Assembly: GCF_007827815.1 (NCBI RefSeq)
Contig: NZ_VITH01000006.1
Span: forward strand, 310,001-374,000
Origin: Azospirillum brasilense
Lineage (GTDB): Bacteria; Pseudomonadota; Alphaproteobacteria; Azospirillales; Azospirillaceae
Direction: 5' to 3'
Length of the DNA: 64,000 nt
Within the stretch, counting starts at the first letter, position 1. Each line of letters opens with the position of its first letter. The notes under the pieces are model-generated. The model ran no database searches. It was not told the DNA's origin and saw only the letters and a list, made by a program, of their open reading frames with translations. Shown piece after piece: positions 44,706 to 53,268 of the stretch. The translations under genes were made by a program, and so were the position numbers.

Positions 44706-44720
44706 ATCACGATCCTTGAT
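44706..44720. promoter_or_regulatory. LysR-type operator 2 in the ubiX/ThDP divergent promoter
   Basis: ATCACGATCCTTGAT keeps the ATCA-N7-TGAT form, 29 bp centre-to-centre from operator 1. A strong and a weaker site close together is the usual recognition/activation layout for LysR proteins. The remaining ~190 bases up to the ThDP gene hold no ORF; they are AT-richer and probably contain the promoter. Confidence 0.55.
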
Positions 44721-44912
44721 GGCTGGCACCACCGTCATGAACCGCCGTCATATCGGCCGGCCGGCCATGAGGCGGACTGTGGCATGGCACGGCTTCTCCA
44801 TCAGTTTTCATGATCGCTTCGATGACTCGAAGTTATTTGATTAATTGGCGTCACAAAGCGTCTTATGGACGAACTAAGCCGGACCGGTCGATGAACCGCG
44901 GCAGTCGAGGGA

Positions 44913-46652
44913 GTGACAACGTTGATCGAACAGAAGCAGACGACCGAAGCACTGGAGCAGCATGACGAGTCCGCTTCGGACCAATTCCTGCGTCAACTGT
45001 CCGCTTGCGGGGTCGACTACTTTTTCGCGAATGGCGGGACCGACTTTCCTCCAATCGCCGAGGCCTTCGCCCGGGCGGCGGAGCGCGGCACGGCGGTTCC
45101 CCGCCCCATGGTGATTCCGCACGAGAACGTCGCCGTGTCGATGGCCCACGGCGTCTACATGACGACCGGCCGGCCGCAAGCGGTGATGGTGCATGTGAAT
45201 GTCGGGACGGCCAACACGGTCAATGCGGTGCTCAACGCCAGCCGCGACGAGACGCCGGTCCTGCTGTTCGCCGGACGCTCCCCCTACAGCGAGACCGGCC
45301 GGCATGGCACGCGCACCCGCTACATCCACTGGGCGCAGGAAATGTTCGACCAGGGCGGCATGCTGCGCGAAGCGGTGAAGTGGGATTACGAGCTTCACCT
45401 GCCGGAGCAGGCCGCCGACCTGGTGGCGCGGGCCTATCAGGTGGCGATGACCTCGCCGCGCGGCCCCGTCTACGCCACTCTGCCGCGCGACGTGCTGGCC
45501 GATCCCATCCGCGTGTCCCGTCCCGACAGCGGCCGCCGGCCGGCACCGGCGGTGCCCTACCCGCAGCCCGACGACATCCGCCGCCTCGCCGACTGGATCG
45601 CCACGGCGGAACGGCCGCTGATCATCACCCAGGGCGCCGGGCGCACCCGGGCGGGCTTCGACGCGCTGGCCCGGCTGGCCGAGCGCTTCGCGATCCCGGT
45701 GGTGTCCTTCCACCCGCGCTTCCTGAACATCGCGGCCGACCACCCGATGAATCTGGGCTTCCAGCCGGGCGAGCTGCTCGCCCGGGCCGACCTCGTCATC
45801 GCGCTGGAGGCCGACGTCCCCTGGATCCCGAACCTCGAATCGCCGCCCGAGGGCTGCCGCGTCGTTCAGATCGGCGAGGACCCCTCCTTCACCCGCTACC
45901 CGATGCGCAGCTTCCCGACGGATCTCAGCATCACCGGCGACACGGCCACGGTCCTCGACGCGGTCGAACGGCGCCTGACCGGCCACGACGCCCTCGACGA
46001 GGGGCGGATCGCCGCCCGCGGCGCCGTCCTGCGCACCCAATCGCGCGCCCTGGCCGCCAAGCGCCTCACGCCGGACGCCCCGCCGCCGGGCGACGCCATC
46101 GGCCCGGAGTGGCTGAGCGCCTGCATCGCCGAGGCGGTCGGTCCCGACGCGCTGATCGTCAACGAATACCCGCTGCGGCTGGAGCATTGCCCGCAGACGA
46201 CGAGCGGCCGCTATTTCGGGCTGAGCGCGGCCGGCGGCCTTGGCTGGGGCCTGGGGGCGGCGCTGGGGGCCAAGCTCGCGAACCCGGACCGGCTGGTCGT
46301 CGCGACGCTCGGCGACGGCGCCTACATGTTCGCCAACCCCACCGCCTCCCACTGGGTGGCGGAGGCGCACGATCTGCCGGTCCTGACCATCATCTTCAAC
46401 AACCAGCTCTACGGCGCGGTGCGCAACGCCACCATGGCGATGTACAAGACCGGCGTCGCCGCGCGCGACGGCGGCCGCATGCTGGCCGACCTCAGCCCGG
46501 CCCCCGCCTACGAGAAGCTGGTGGAGGCGAGCGGCGGCGCCGGCTTCCGCGTCGAACGGCCGGAGGACCTGCGCGAGACGCTGCGCCGGGCGGTGGCGGT
46601 GGTGACCGGCGAGCGCCGGCAGGCGCTGGTCAACGTGCTGTGCGACTACTGA
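44913..46652 (+). CDS. Thiamine-diphosphate-dependent enzyme (benzoylformate decarboxylase/acetolactate synthase superfamily)
   Basis: About 579 residues with the three-domain ThDP fold. PHENVAVSMAHG contains the catalytic Glu near residue 70. MVHVNVGTANTVNAVLNASR follows, and GDGAYMFANPTASHWVAEAH to FNN forms the ThDP/Mg motif. It probably decarboxylates a 2-oxo acid to an aldehyde. Its stop overlaps the gene for an FMN 2-hydroxyacid dehydrogenase, which would supply that 2-oxo acid, while an aldehyde dehydrogenase would use the product. The start is GTG 44913 or TTG 44922; AGGGAG is 8 bases before the TTG but too close to the GTG, so the TTG is well supported. It could instead be a carboligase or oxalyl-CoA-like enzyme. 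Confidence 0.87.
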   Translation: MTTLIEQKQTTEALEQHDESASDQFLRQLSACGVDYFFANGGTDFPPIAEAFARAAERGTAVPRPMVIPHENVAVSMAHGVYMTTGRPQAVMVHVNVGTANTVNAVLNASRDETPVLLFAGRSPYSETGRHGTRTRYIHWAQEMFDQGGMLREAVKWDYELHLPEQAADLVARAYQVAMTSPRGPVYATLPRDVLADPIRVSRPDSGRRPAPAVPYPQPDDIRRLADWIATAERPLIITQGAGRTRAGFDALARLAERFAIPVVSFHPRFLNIAADHPMNLGFQPGELLARADLVIALEADVPWIPNLESPPEGCRVVQIGEDPSFTRYPMRSFPTDLSITGDTATVLDAVERRLTGHDALDEGRIAARGAVLRTQSRALAAKRLTPDAPPPGDAIGPEWLSACIAEAVGPDALIVNEYPLRLEHCPQTTSGRYFGLSAAGGLGWGLGAALGAKLANPDRLVVATLGDGAYMFANPTASHWVAEAHDLPVLTIIFNNQLYGAVRNATMAMYKTGVAARDGGRMLADLSPAPAYEKLVEASGGAGFRVERPEDLRETLRRAVAVVTGERRQALVNVLCDY

Positions 46653-47983
46653 TGTCGGCCCGCGACCAGACCATGACGGGGGCCGGGACCGGGGCCGCCA
46701 CCCCGGCTAGCGCCACAAGCCCGGCAAGCCCCGCAACCCCGGCAGGCGCCGCGAAGCCGGCGGGCGGCTGGGGGACCGGCGGCCTGTCCACGGAAGCGGC
46801 GCGCCTGCGCCGCCGCTTCCCGGCGGTCGCCGACCTCGCGGCGCAGGCCCGGCGGCGAACGCCGCGCTTCGCCTATGACTTCGTGGCCGGCGGGGTGAAC
46901 GACGACCTCGGGCTGGCGCGCAACCGCCGGGCGCTCGACGCCATCGAGATCGTGCCGCGCTATGGGCTGGACGTCCGCTCGGTGACGACGGAAACGACCC
47001 TGTTCGGCCGCGGCTACGCGCTGCCGGTCGGGGTGGCCCCCATGGGGCTGGCCGGCCTGCTCTGGCCGGACGCCGACGAGTCCATCGCGCGGGCGGCGCA
47101 GCGGGCGCGCATCCCCTACGTGATGTCCACGGTCGCCAACACCTCCATCGAGCGCATCGCGGCGATCGCGCCGGACGTCTTCTGGTACCAGCTCTACAAC
47201 GTGCCGGAGAACGACCACGCGGTCTCGCTGGACCTGATCCGGCGCGCCCAGGCCGCGGGCGCCCACGCGCTGGTCCTGACCATGGACGTGCCGGTGCGCT
47301 CCAAGCGGGTGCGCGACGTGCGCAACGGCTTGGTCGTGCCCTTCCGCCCCACTCTGCGCACCGCGTGGGACGTGGCGCGGGCGCCCGGCTGGGCGCTGGC
47401 GATGCTGCGGAAGGGCCAGCCGCGCTTCCGCAACTTCGAAGCCTATCTGGGGCCGGACGCGAGCACCGCCGATCTGGCGAGCTTCGTCTTCCAGAAGATG
47501 ACCGGCCCGCTGACCTGGGAGTCGGTGGCCCGCTTCCGCGACGCCTGGACCGGCCCGCTGATCGTCAAGGGCATCCTGCATCCCGACGACGCCGAGACGG
47601 CGGTCGCGCTGGGCGCCGACGGAATCCTGGTGTCGAACCATGGCGGACGCCAGTTCGACGCCGCCCCGGCCACCGCCAGCGCCCTGCCCGCGATTGTCGA
47701 GCGGGTCGGCGGACGGGCCACGGTCCTCGTCGACGGTTCCATCTCCTCGGGCCTCGACCTGCTGCGCGTCCTCGGCCGCGGCGCCGTCTCCGCCTTCGCG
47801 GGACGCGCCTTCCTGATGGCCTACGCCGCGGCCGGCGAGGACGGCGTCGACCATGTCGTGCGCCTCTTCACCGAAGAATTGCGGGTGGCGCTCGCCCAGA
47901 GCGGCGCCGCCGCACTGGGTGTCACCCTGGGCGCCGCTCCGGGCGGCGCCGGGGGGCCCACCGGCCCCCACCATCATCCATAA
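46652..47983 (+). CDS. FMN-dependent 2-hydroxyacid dehydrogenase/oxidase (lactate/mandelate dehydrogenase family)
   Basis: 443 residues. The core is an FMN TIM barrel of the glycolate oxidase/L-lactate/mandelate dehydrogenase family. It contains FAYDFVAGGVNDD, PVGVAPMGLAGLLWPDAD, TMDVPVRSKR, the FMN-binding lysine in IVKGILHPDDAE, the catalytic His/Arg in VSNHGGRQFD, and VLVDGSISSG. It is preceded by an unusual ~40-residue Ala/Pro/Thr/Gly-rich N-terminal extension and ends in a Gly/Pro/His tail. The TGATG overlap couples it to the ThDP gene. It should oxidise a 2-hydroxy acid, perhaps mandelate-like, to the 2-oxo acid. Confidence 0.88.
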   Translation: MSARDQTMTGAGTGAATPASATSPASPATPAGAAKPAGGWGTGGLSTEAARLRRRFPAVADLAAQARRRTPRFAYDFVAGGVNDDLGLARNRRALDAIEIVPRYGLDVRSVTTETTLFGRGYALPVGVAPMGLAGLLWPDADESIARAAQRARIPYVMSTVANTSIERIAAIAPDVFWYQLYNVPENDHAVSLDLIRRAQAAGAHALVLTMDVPVRSKRVRDVRNGLVVPFRPTLRTAWDVARAPGWALAMLRKGQPRFRNFEAYLGPDASTADLASFVFQKMTGPLTWESVARFRDAWTGPLIVKGILHPDDAETAVALGADGILVSNHGGRQFDAAPATASALPAIVERVGGRATVLVDGSISSGLDLLRVLGRGAVSAFAGRAFLMAYAAAGEDGVDHVVRLFTEELRVALAQSGAAALGVTLGAAPGGAGGPTGPHHHP

Positions 47984-48052
47984 CCAACCGGCGCCCCGAA
48001 CAAGAGCCTCACCCACGGGCCTGGCGTCATCAAACTCCGGGAGGGTATCCGC

Positions 48053-49447
48053 ATGGAAGCCAATTGGACGGCCATGTCCCTGGCTGTCGTCTACATCCTG
48101 GCGATGGGCGTGGTCAGCTACGCCGCGCGCCGCTTCTCCAACACCGCCCACAACTTCACGTCCGGCGGCACCACCTACCCCGCCATCCTGGTGGGCTTCC
48201 TGCTGATGTCGGAATTCATCGGGACGACCGCCAGCGTCGGCACCGCCCAGGCCAGCTACAAATGGGGCATCTCGGCGGCGTGGAACCTCGTGGCGCTGGG
48301 CATCGGCTTCATGCTGTACGCCTTCCTGTTCGCCCGGAAGTTCAAGGACCTGGGCGAGAACACCATCTCCGGCGCCCTGGCGCGGACCTACGGCACGCCG
48401 ACCAAGGTCGCCACCAGCGTCATCATGATCTTCGCGCTGCAGATCGTCGCCGTGTCTGTCTACGCCAGCGGCGGCGCGGTGCTCGCCGGGCTGCTGAAGA
48501 TCGACCGGTCGCTGGCCATCGTCTTCACCGGCCTGTTCGCCGCGCTCTACGTCGGCATGGGCGGGATGCGCTCGGTCATCTACACGAACGTGATGCACGC
48601 CGTCGTGAAGTACATCGGCATCATCGTCGCCACCGCCTTCGCGCTGAGCCAGGTCGGCGGCTGGTCGGAGCTTCAAGCGCAGCTTCCGCCGGCCATGTTC
48701 ACCATCGACAACGCCGGCTGGCCGCAGATCCTCGCCTGGATCCTGGCCGGGACGGGCGCCGTCTTCTCCACCCAGTACGTGCTCCAGGCGATCAGCACGG
48801 TCGGCGATGCCGGCAAGGCCCAGAAGGCCAGCTTCTACACCTCGGTCCTGCTGATCCCCTTCGGCATCGCCGCGGCCATCTGCGGCATGTGCGCGGCCGT
48901 GCTGTTCCCGAAGATCAACTCGCTGCAAGCCTTCCCGATGATCGTGGCGCAGATGGACAGCATGATGGCGGCGGTCGTCGTCGCCGGCCTCGCCGCCTCG
49001 CTGTTCGGCACGATCTCCGCCATCAGCATCGGCACGGCGACGCTGCTCTACAAGGACTTCTACCTGCCGATCACCGGCAAGGCCACGGGCGACAGCCAGT
49101 CCCTGGTCTTCGTTCGGGTCGCCGCCATCGTCGTCGGCCTGCTGCCGATCCCGCTGGCCATCTTCGCGCCGGACGTGCTGAAGGTGACCTTCCTGGCCAA
49201 GTCGCTGCGCCTGACCCTGGCGGTGCTGGTCCTGTTCATCTTCTACGCCCCGTCCTTCGGCACCCCCAGGGGGGCGGTGACCAGCATCGTGCTGTCGCTG
49301 TTCCTGACCATCGGCTGGTACATGGCCGGCGATCCCTACGGCATCGACAACGCCTACGTCGCGCTGGTCATCCCGCTGATCGTGATGAGCATCAGCCACC
49401 TGCCGCGCCTGACCACCGCGGGCCGGGCCATGCGGGACACCGCCTGA
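48053..49447 (+). CDS. Sodium:solute symporter family transporter (SSS)
   Basis: 464 residues and about 13 membrane helices. The family pattern is visible in SEFIGTTASVGTAQASYKWG and GMGGMRSVIYTNVMHAVVKY, followed by GTISAISIGTATLLYKDFYL. It probably imports the acid degraded by this cluster. GGGAGG precedes the ATG. The gene lies between the FMN dehydrogenase and ubiD on the same strand. Confidence 0.9.
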   Translation: MEANWTAMSLAVVYILAMGVVSYAARRFSNTAHNFTSGGTTYPAILVGFLLMSEFIGTTASVGTAQASYKWGISAAWNLVALGIGFMLYAFLFARKFKDLGENTISGALARTYGTPTKVATSVIMIFALQIVAVSVYASGGAVLAGLLKIDRSLAIVFTGLFAALYVGMGGMRSVIYTNVMHAVVKYIGIIVATAFALSQVGGWSELQAQLPPAMFTIDNAGWPQILAWILAGTGAVFSTQYVLQAISTVGDAGKAQKASFYTSVLLIPFGIAAAICGMCAAVLFPKINSLQAFPMIVAQMDSMMAAVVVAGLAASLFGTISAISIGTATLLYKDFYLPITGKATGDSQSLVFVRVAAIVVGLLPIPLAIFAPDVLKVTFLAKSLRLTLAVLVLFIFYAPSFGTPRGAVTSIVLSLFLTIGWYMAGDPYGIDNAYVALVIPLIVMSISHLPRLTTAGRAMRDTA

Positions 49448-49540
49448 CGGCGCGGGCCGGGGTGGCGTCACGGCCCCCCGGCCCCGTTTGAGGCGGCCCC
49501 TCCCGCGTCCTCGAAACTCCTCCATCAGGGCACAAACGCC

Positions 49541-50959
49541 ATGAGCGCGCACATCATCGAACGCATCCATTCCCAGGAGCCGCGCGGCAAGGCCTTCGGC
49601 CTGCGCGGCTGGCTCGACCGGCTGGCGGCGACCAACCGCCTGACGGTGATGCGCCCCGGTGTCGGGCTGGTCCATGAGCTGGCCGCCGCCGCCAAACGCC
49701 TGGACGGCACCACCGCCACCCTGTTCCCCCGCCCGGACGGGCATCCGGGAACGGTCGTGTCCGGCCTCGTGTCGGACCGCGCCTGGATGGCCGAAGCGCT
49801 GGGCGTCTCCGGCGACGCGCTGATCGCCCATGTCCGCAAGGCCGCCGAGGAGCCGCTCCCCTGGCGCGAGATCACCAACGCCCCGGCGCAGGAGGTCGTG
49901 CACCGCGGCCCCATCGACCTGACCCGGCTGCTGCCCATCCCGACCCACAACGAGCACGACAGCGGCCCCTACATCTCCGCCGGACTGACCATCGCGCGCG
50001 ATCCGGAAACCGGCGTCCAGAACGTCTCGATCCACCGCTGCCAGATCAACGGGCCGGACCGCATCGGCATCCTTCTGCTGCCGCGCCACACCGACCATTT
50101 CTACCGGAAGGCCGAAGCGAAGGGCGAGGCGCTGGAGATCGCGCTGGTCATCGGCGTCGACCCGGCCACGCTGCTGGCCTCCCAGGCGATCGTACCGGTC
50201 GGCCAGGACGAGCTGGAGATCGCCGGCGCGCTGCGCGGCGAGCCGCTGGAGGTCGTGCGCTGCCTGACCAACGGGGTTCGCGTCCCGGCCCGGGCAGAGA
50301 TCGTGATCGAGGGCCGCCTGCTCCCCCGCGTCCGCGAGGCCGAGGGGCCGTTCGGCGAGTTCCCGCAATATTACGGGGAGCGAGCCGACCGCCACGTCAT
50401 CCAGGTGGACGCGGTGACCCACCGGCTCCAACCGATCTTCCACACCATCGTCGGCGGCGGGCTGGAGCATCTCCTGCTGGGCGCCATCCCGCGCGAGGCG
50501 ACCATCCTCGCCTCCCTACAGCGCAACTTCCCCGGCGTGCAGGACGTCCACCTGTCGCTGGGCGGCGTCGGGCGCTACCATCTGGTGGTGAAGCTGCGGA
50601 AGACGCAGCACGGCGAGGCCAAGAACGTCCTGCTCGGCGCCTTCGCCGCCCATTACGACATCAAGCACGCCGTCGTCGTCGACACCGACGTGGACATCCA
50701 CAACGCGCGCGAGGTCGAGTGGGCCGTCGCCACGCGCTTCCAGGCCGACCGCGACCTCGTGGTCGTCGGCGACAGCCAGTGCTCCAAGCTCGACCCGTCC
50801 ACCGCCGACGGGCTGGGCGCCAAATGGGGCATCGACGCGACCATCCCGATCGACGCGCCCGAGATGAAGTTCAAGCGCATCCGCGTGCCCGGCGAAGACA
50901 GCGTGGATCTGGACCGGCTGGTCGATCCCGGCGCCTCCTGGCGCACCGCGATCGGCTAG
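49541..50959 (+). CDS. UbiD-family prenyl-FMN-dependent decarboxylase
   Basis: 472 residues. Family blocks include LTRLLPIPTHNEHDSGPYIS with AGLTIARDPETG, VSIHRCQINGPDRIGI and EGRLLPRVREAEGPFGEFPQ, whose EGPFGEF holds active-site Glu residues. ATRFQADRDLVVVG follows near the end. UbiD enzymes reversibly decarboxylate aromatic, heteroaromatic or acrylic acids using prenyl-FMN from UbiX (43868). The substrate may be the acid made by the aldehyde dehydrogenase, or furan-2,5-dicarboxylate as for HmfF, because furoate genes lie 2.3 kb further on. A strong terminator follows. Confidence 0.92.
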   Translation: MSAHIIERIHSQEPRGKAFGLRGWLDRLAATNRLTVMRPGVGLVHELAAAAKRLDGTTATLFPRPDGHPGTVVSGLVSDRAWMAEALGVSGDALIAHVRKAAEEPLPWREITNAPAQEVVHRGPIDLTRLLPIPTHNEHDSGPYISAGLTIARDPETGVQNVSIHRCQINGPDRIGILLLPRHTDHFYRKAEAKGEALEIALVIGVDPATLLASQAIVPVGQDELEIAGALRGEPLEVVRCLTNGVRVPARAEIVIEGRLLPRVREAEGPFGEFPQYYGERADRHVIQVDAVTHRLQPIFHTIVGGGLEHLLLGAIPREATILASLQRNFPGVQDVHLSLGGVGRYHLVVKLRKTQHGEAKNVLLGAFAAHYDIKHAVVVDTDVDIHNAREVEWAVATRFQADRDLVVVGDSQCSKLDPSTADGLGAKWGIDATIPIDAPEMKFKRIRVPGEDSVDLDRLVDPGASWRTAIG

Positions 50960-50996
50960 CTCCGGCCGGCCGCACCGAGTCACGTCCCCACTCGTG

Positions 50997-51035
50997 CCGA
51001 TCCGGAGATAAAAGGCCGGATCGGCCGCTTTTTTT
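50997..51035 (+). terminator. Intrinsic terminator after ubiD
   Basis: CCGATCCGG (50997-51005) and CCGGATCGG (51016-51024) form a perfect 9-bp stem with a 10-base loop. CCGC and seven T residues (51029-51035) follow. It closes the ThDP-FMN-SSS-ubiD transcription unit. Confidence 0.9.
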
Positions 51036-51130
51036 GCCGGGTTTACACCCGTCACCCTGTTTCCATCGGCAGACGTCCCCGCGCCATGGCCCCGCGCCAT
51101 GGGGGACGAGCAGAACGAGGACCGCGCATC

Positions 51131-51991
51131 ATGTCGAAGGCCATGCGGATTCACCAGGGCGCGTTCGGCCGCGTCGCGCTGCTGGACATGGACCACGCGC
51201 TGATCCACCACGCGCACCCCCATTGCCATGTGCTGATCAAGGCATCGGGCGCCGACACCCAGTTCGCGGTGCGCGAGCGGTGCCACCCCTTGCGCGACGA
51301 CACCGCCGTGCTGGTGAACAGCTGGGAGGCGCATTCCTACGCCCACCAGCCGGGGGCGCCGGGCACGGTGATCCTGGCGCTCTACATCGAGCCCGGCTGG
51401 CTCGGCGCCATGCAGCGGGAGTTCACCGCCAGCGCCACCCCCGGCTTCTTCGCCCACCCCTGCGGCGAACTGACGCCGCACATCCGGCGCCTCGCCGACC
51501 GCATGACCGCGGAGCTGCTGTACGGCGATCCCTCGGCCGAGCGGATGGAGCAGGCGCTGGTCGAGCTGATGCTCGCCATCGTCGACCGCTTCTCCGACTG
51601 GCGAAGCCTGCGCGGCAGCGCCCTGTCCTCCGTCACGTCGCCCGTGGACTTCCGCATCCGGCAGGCCATCCGCTTCATGAGCGGCAATCTGGGAGAGGAG
51701 TTCGACGCCGCGCGCGTCGCCGCCGCCGCCGGCCTGTCGCGGGCGCACATGTTCCGGCTGTTCCAGCGAGCGCTGTCGATCACGCCGGCGCTGTATTTCA
51801 ACGTGCTGCGGATGGAGGCCGCCATCGGCGCCATGGCCGCCGGGCGGGAAAGCGCCACGGCGATCTCCGGCCGGCTCGGCTTCGCCGCCCCCAGCCATTT
51901 CAGCCGTTTCTTCCGCAACCACCAGGGCGTGACGCCGACCGAGTACCGCCGCGTCGTCATGCACCACGGGCCGGCCACCGCAGGGGCCTGA
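51131..51991 (+). CDS. AraC-family transcriptional regulator
   Basis: 286 residues. The N-terminal cupin-like sensing region contains HAHPHCHVLIKASG. The C-terminal double HTH (~residues 180-280) shows VAAAAGLSRAHMFRLFQRAL and ISGRLGFAAPSHFSRFFRNH, followed by GVTPTEYRR. It comes after a terminator, so it is separately transcribed; it may regulate the neighbouring aryl-acid or furoate genes. ATG 51131 begins the homology. Its last 35 bases overlap the end of the convergent gene at 51957. Confidence 0.9.
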   Translation: MSKAMRIHQGAFGRVALLDMDHALIHHAHPHCHVLIKASGADTQFAVRERCHPLRDDTAVLVNSWEAHSYAHQPGAPGTVILALYIEPGWLGAMQREFTASATPGFFAHPCGELTPHIRRLADRMTAELLYGDPSAERMEQALVELMLAIVDRFSDWRSLRGSALSSVTSPVDFRIRQAIRFMSGNLGEEFDAARVAAAAGLSRAHMFRLFQRALSITPALYFNVLRMEAAIGAMAAGRESATAISGRLGFAAPSHFSRFFRNHQGVTPTEYRRVVMHHGPATAGA

Positions 51992-53141
51992 AGGCGTTTC
52001 GGACGGTCCAGCGCGCCACCTTGCCCAAGCGCCACAGAGTTGCAAGCGCCATCAGCGCCCCGACCATGAAGGACAGGACACCGCCCGCCAGGGTAAGCAG
52101 GGCGCCCAGCGCCATCCCGGACAGCGCACCGACGCGGCCGACCGTCGCGAGAACCTTCTTCCCGGTCAACCGGAAGGCACCGCTTACCGGCTTGCCGAGC
52201 AGCTTGGCGGCGCGTTCAGCCTTCTGGACGTCCTTTGCGTCATCCATATACCGCAGAACCGCAAGGGTCCGGGTGGGTGATGTCGCTTGGCTGATCGCAC
52301 CGAACGACGCGAGCAATGCCCGCGTCTCACTCACATCCACACGCGTGGCGTGACGCCGCGCCACGGCCACCAGATCGTCCAAGCGGTACCAGGGAATGTC
52401 GCGGACGGAGTGCCGGAACGCAGGCAGGTCCATCGACCTGGCGACGACGCGCCCAAGCTCCGCCTGGAAGGCCACGCTCAATCGTCCGGTCTTCCGCGCC
52501 AGCTTCGCCAGGGAGACGCCTGTCTTGGCCGGCAGAGCCCCGCCGGCCGTGGCCACGGTCCCGGCGGTCAAGGCCACTCCCGCCATCGAGAGGCCAAGCG
52601 TCAGTTCGTCCACCGCCTCCCCCCGGATCATCCGCGACGCCTGGACGGCAAGGTCCCGGACATCGCCGACGACGGTCAGGTCGGAGGCGAGTGCGGCGGC
52701 GATGCCGACGGCATCCTCCCCCTCGCCGGTCGCGACGCCGGCAGCCGCACGCCGCGCCGTTCGCGACATCGCCCGCCATCCAGAGGTCTCTTCGGCCCAG
52801 CGGGAACGAAGGCTGGGATCGAGCGGGACGCCGACGAGGTCGCCCACCTCGAAATATTCTTCCGCTTGTTCCGGGGCGTCACGATCGAGCGCTGCGGCGA
52901 TCTCCGCCTCCAGCCGCTCGCGCGGAGCGTTCTCCCTGATCATCGCGACCAGATCGGCGCGAACGGCCTCGTCGCTCCGTTCGTCTGCGTTATCGGCCAG
53001 CAGCACGAAGGCCGCAGTCACGGCGAACAGCGACCCAGCCATCATGAGCACGCGCGCCGTCCGCACCCGGCGCGCCCTCGATGGTTCCGCCATGGCCTCG
53101 TCCGGCATCGGACCCCGAACTTCCGCAGCCTGTCGTTTCAT
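51957..53141 (-). CDS. Hypothetical membrane protein, function unknown
   Basis: 394 residues that I cannot assign to a family. One N-terminal membrane helix (VLMMAGSLFAVTAAFVLLAD, ~residues 31-50) is followed by an acidic soluble stretch rich in Glu/Asp (~55-105). Hydrophobic Gly/Ala-rich segments follow near 180-210, and a long hydrophobic pair near 345-380 (VGALSGMALGALLTLAGGVL) precedes an Arg-rich tail. The C-terminal codons overlap the convergent araC gene by 35 bases. It lies between araC and hmfE with no evident operon partner. Confidence 0.65.
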   Translation of the reverse strand: MKRQAAEVRGPMPDEAMAEPSRARRVRTARVLMMAGSLFAVTAAFVLLADNADERSDEAVRADLVAMIRENAPRERLEAEIAAALDRDAPEQAEEYFEVGDLVGVPLDPSLRSRWAEETSGWRAMSRTARRAAAGVATGEGEDAVGIAAALASDLTVVGDVRDLAVQASRMIRGEAVDELTLGLSMAGVALTAGTVATAGGALPAKTGVSLAKLARKTGRLSVAFQAELGRVVARSMDLPAFRHSVRDIPWYRLDDLVAVARRHATRVDVSETRALLASFGAISQATSPTRTLAVLRYMDDAKDVQKAERAAKLLGKPVSGAFRLTGKKVLATVGRVGALSGMALGALLTLAGGVLSFMVGALMALATLWRLGKVARWTVRNAFRPLRWPARGA

Positions 53142-53224
53142 GCCTTGTGGATGCCATCAGCCGGCCACCGGTACAAGACGGAATTCAGGCGCACCCCCTT
53201 GCCGTAGCGAATGGCCTGCAACGG

Positions 53225-53258
53225 GGATGCGCCCGTCCGTTGCCGAGGGGGCGCATCC
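53225..53258 (-). terminator. Hairpin after the hmf operon, terminator-like
   Basis: GGATGCGCCC (53225-53234) and GGGCGCATCC (53249-53258) form a perfect 10-bp stem 11 bases past the hmfE stop. There is no clear U-tract on the minus strand, so termination strength is uncertain. Confidence 0.55.
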
Positions 53259-53268
53259 GTACCAACGT

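Noticed and set aside
46646..50470. 1274-residue minus-strand open frame opposite the FMN dehydrogenase, symporter and UbiD genes
   Set aside because: Same kind of high-GC shadow; low-complexity Asp/Gly/Gln/His composition and no start-site support.
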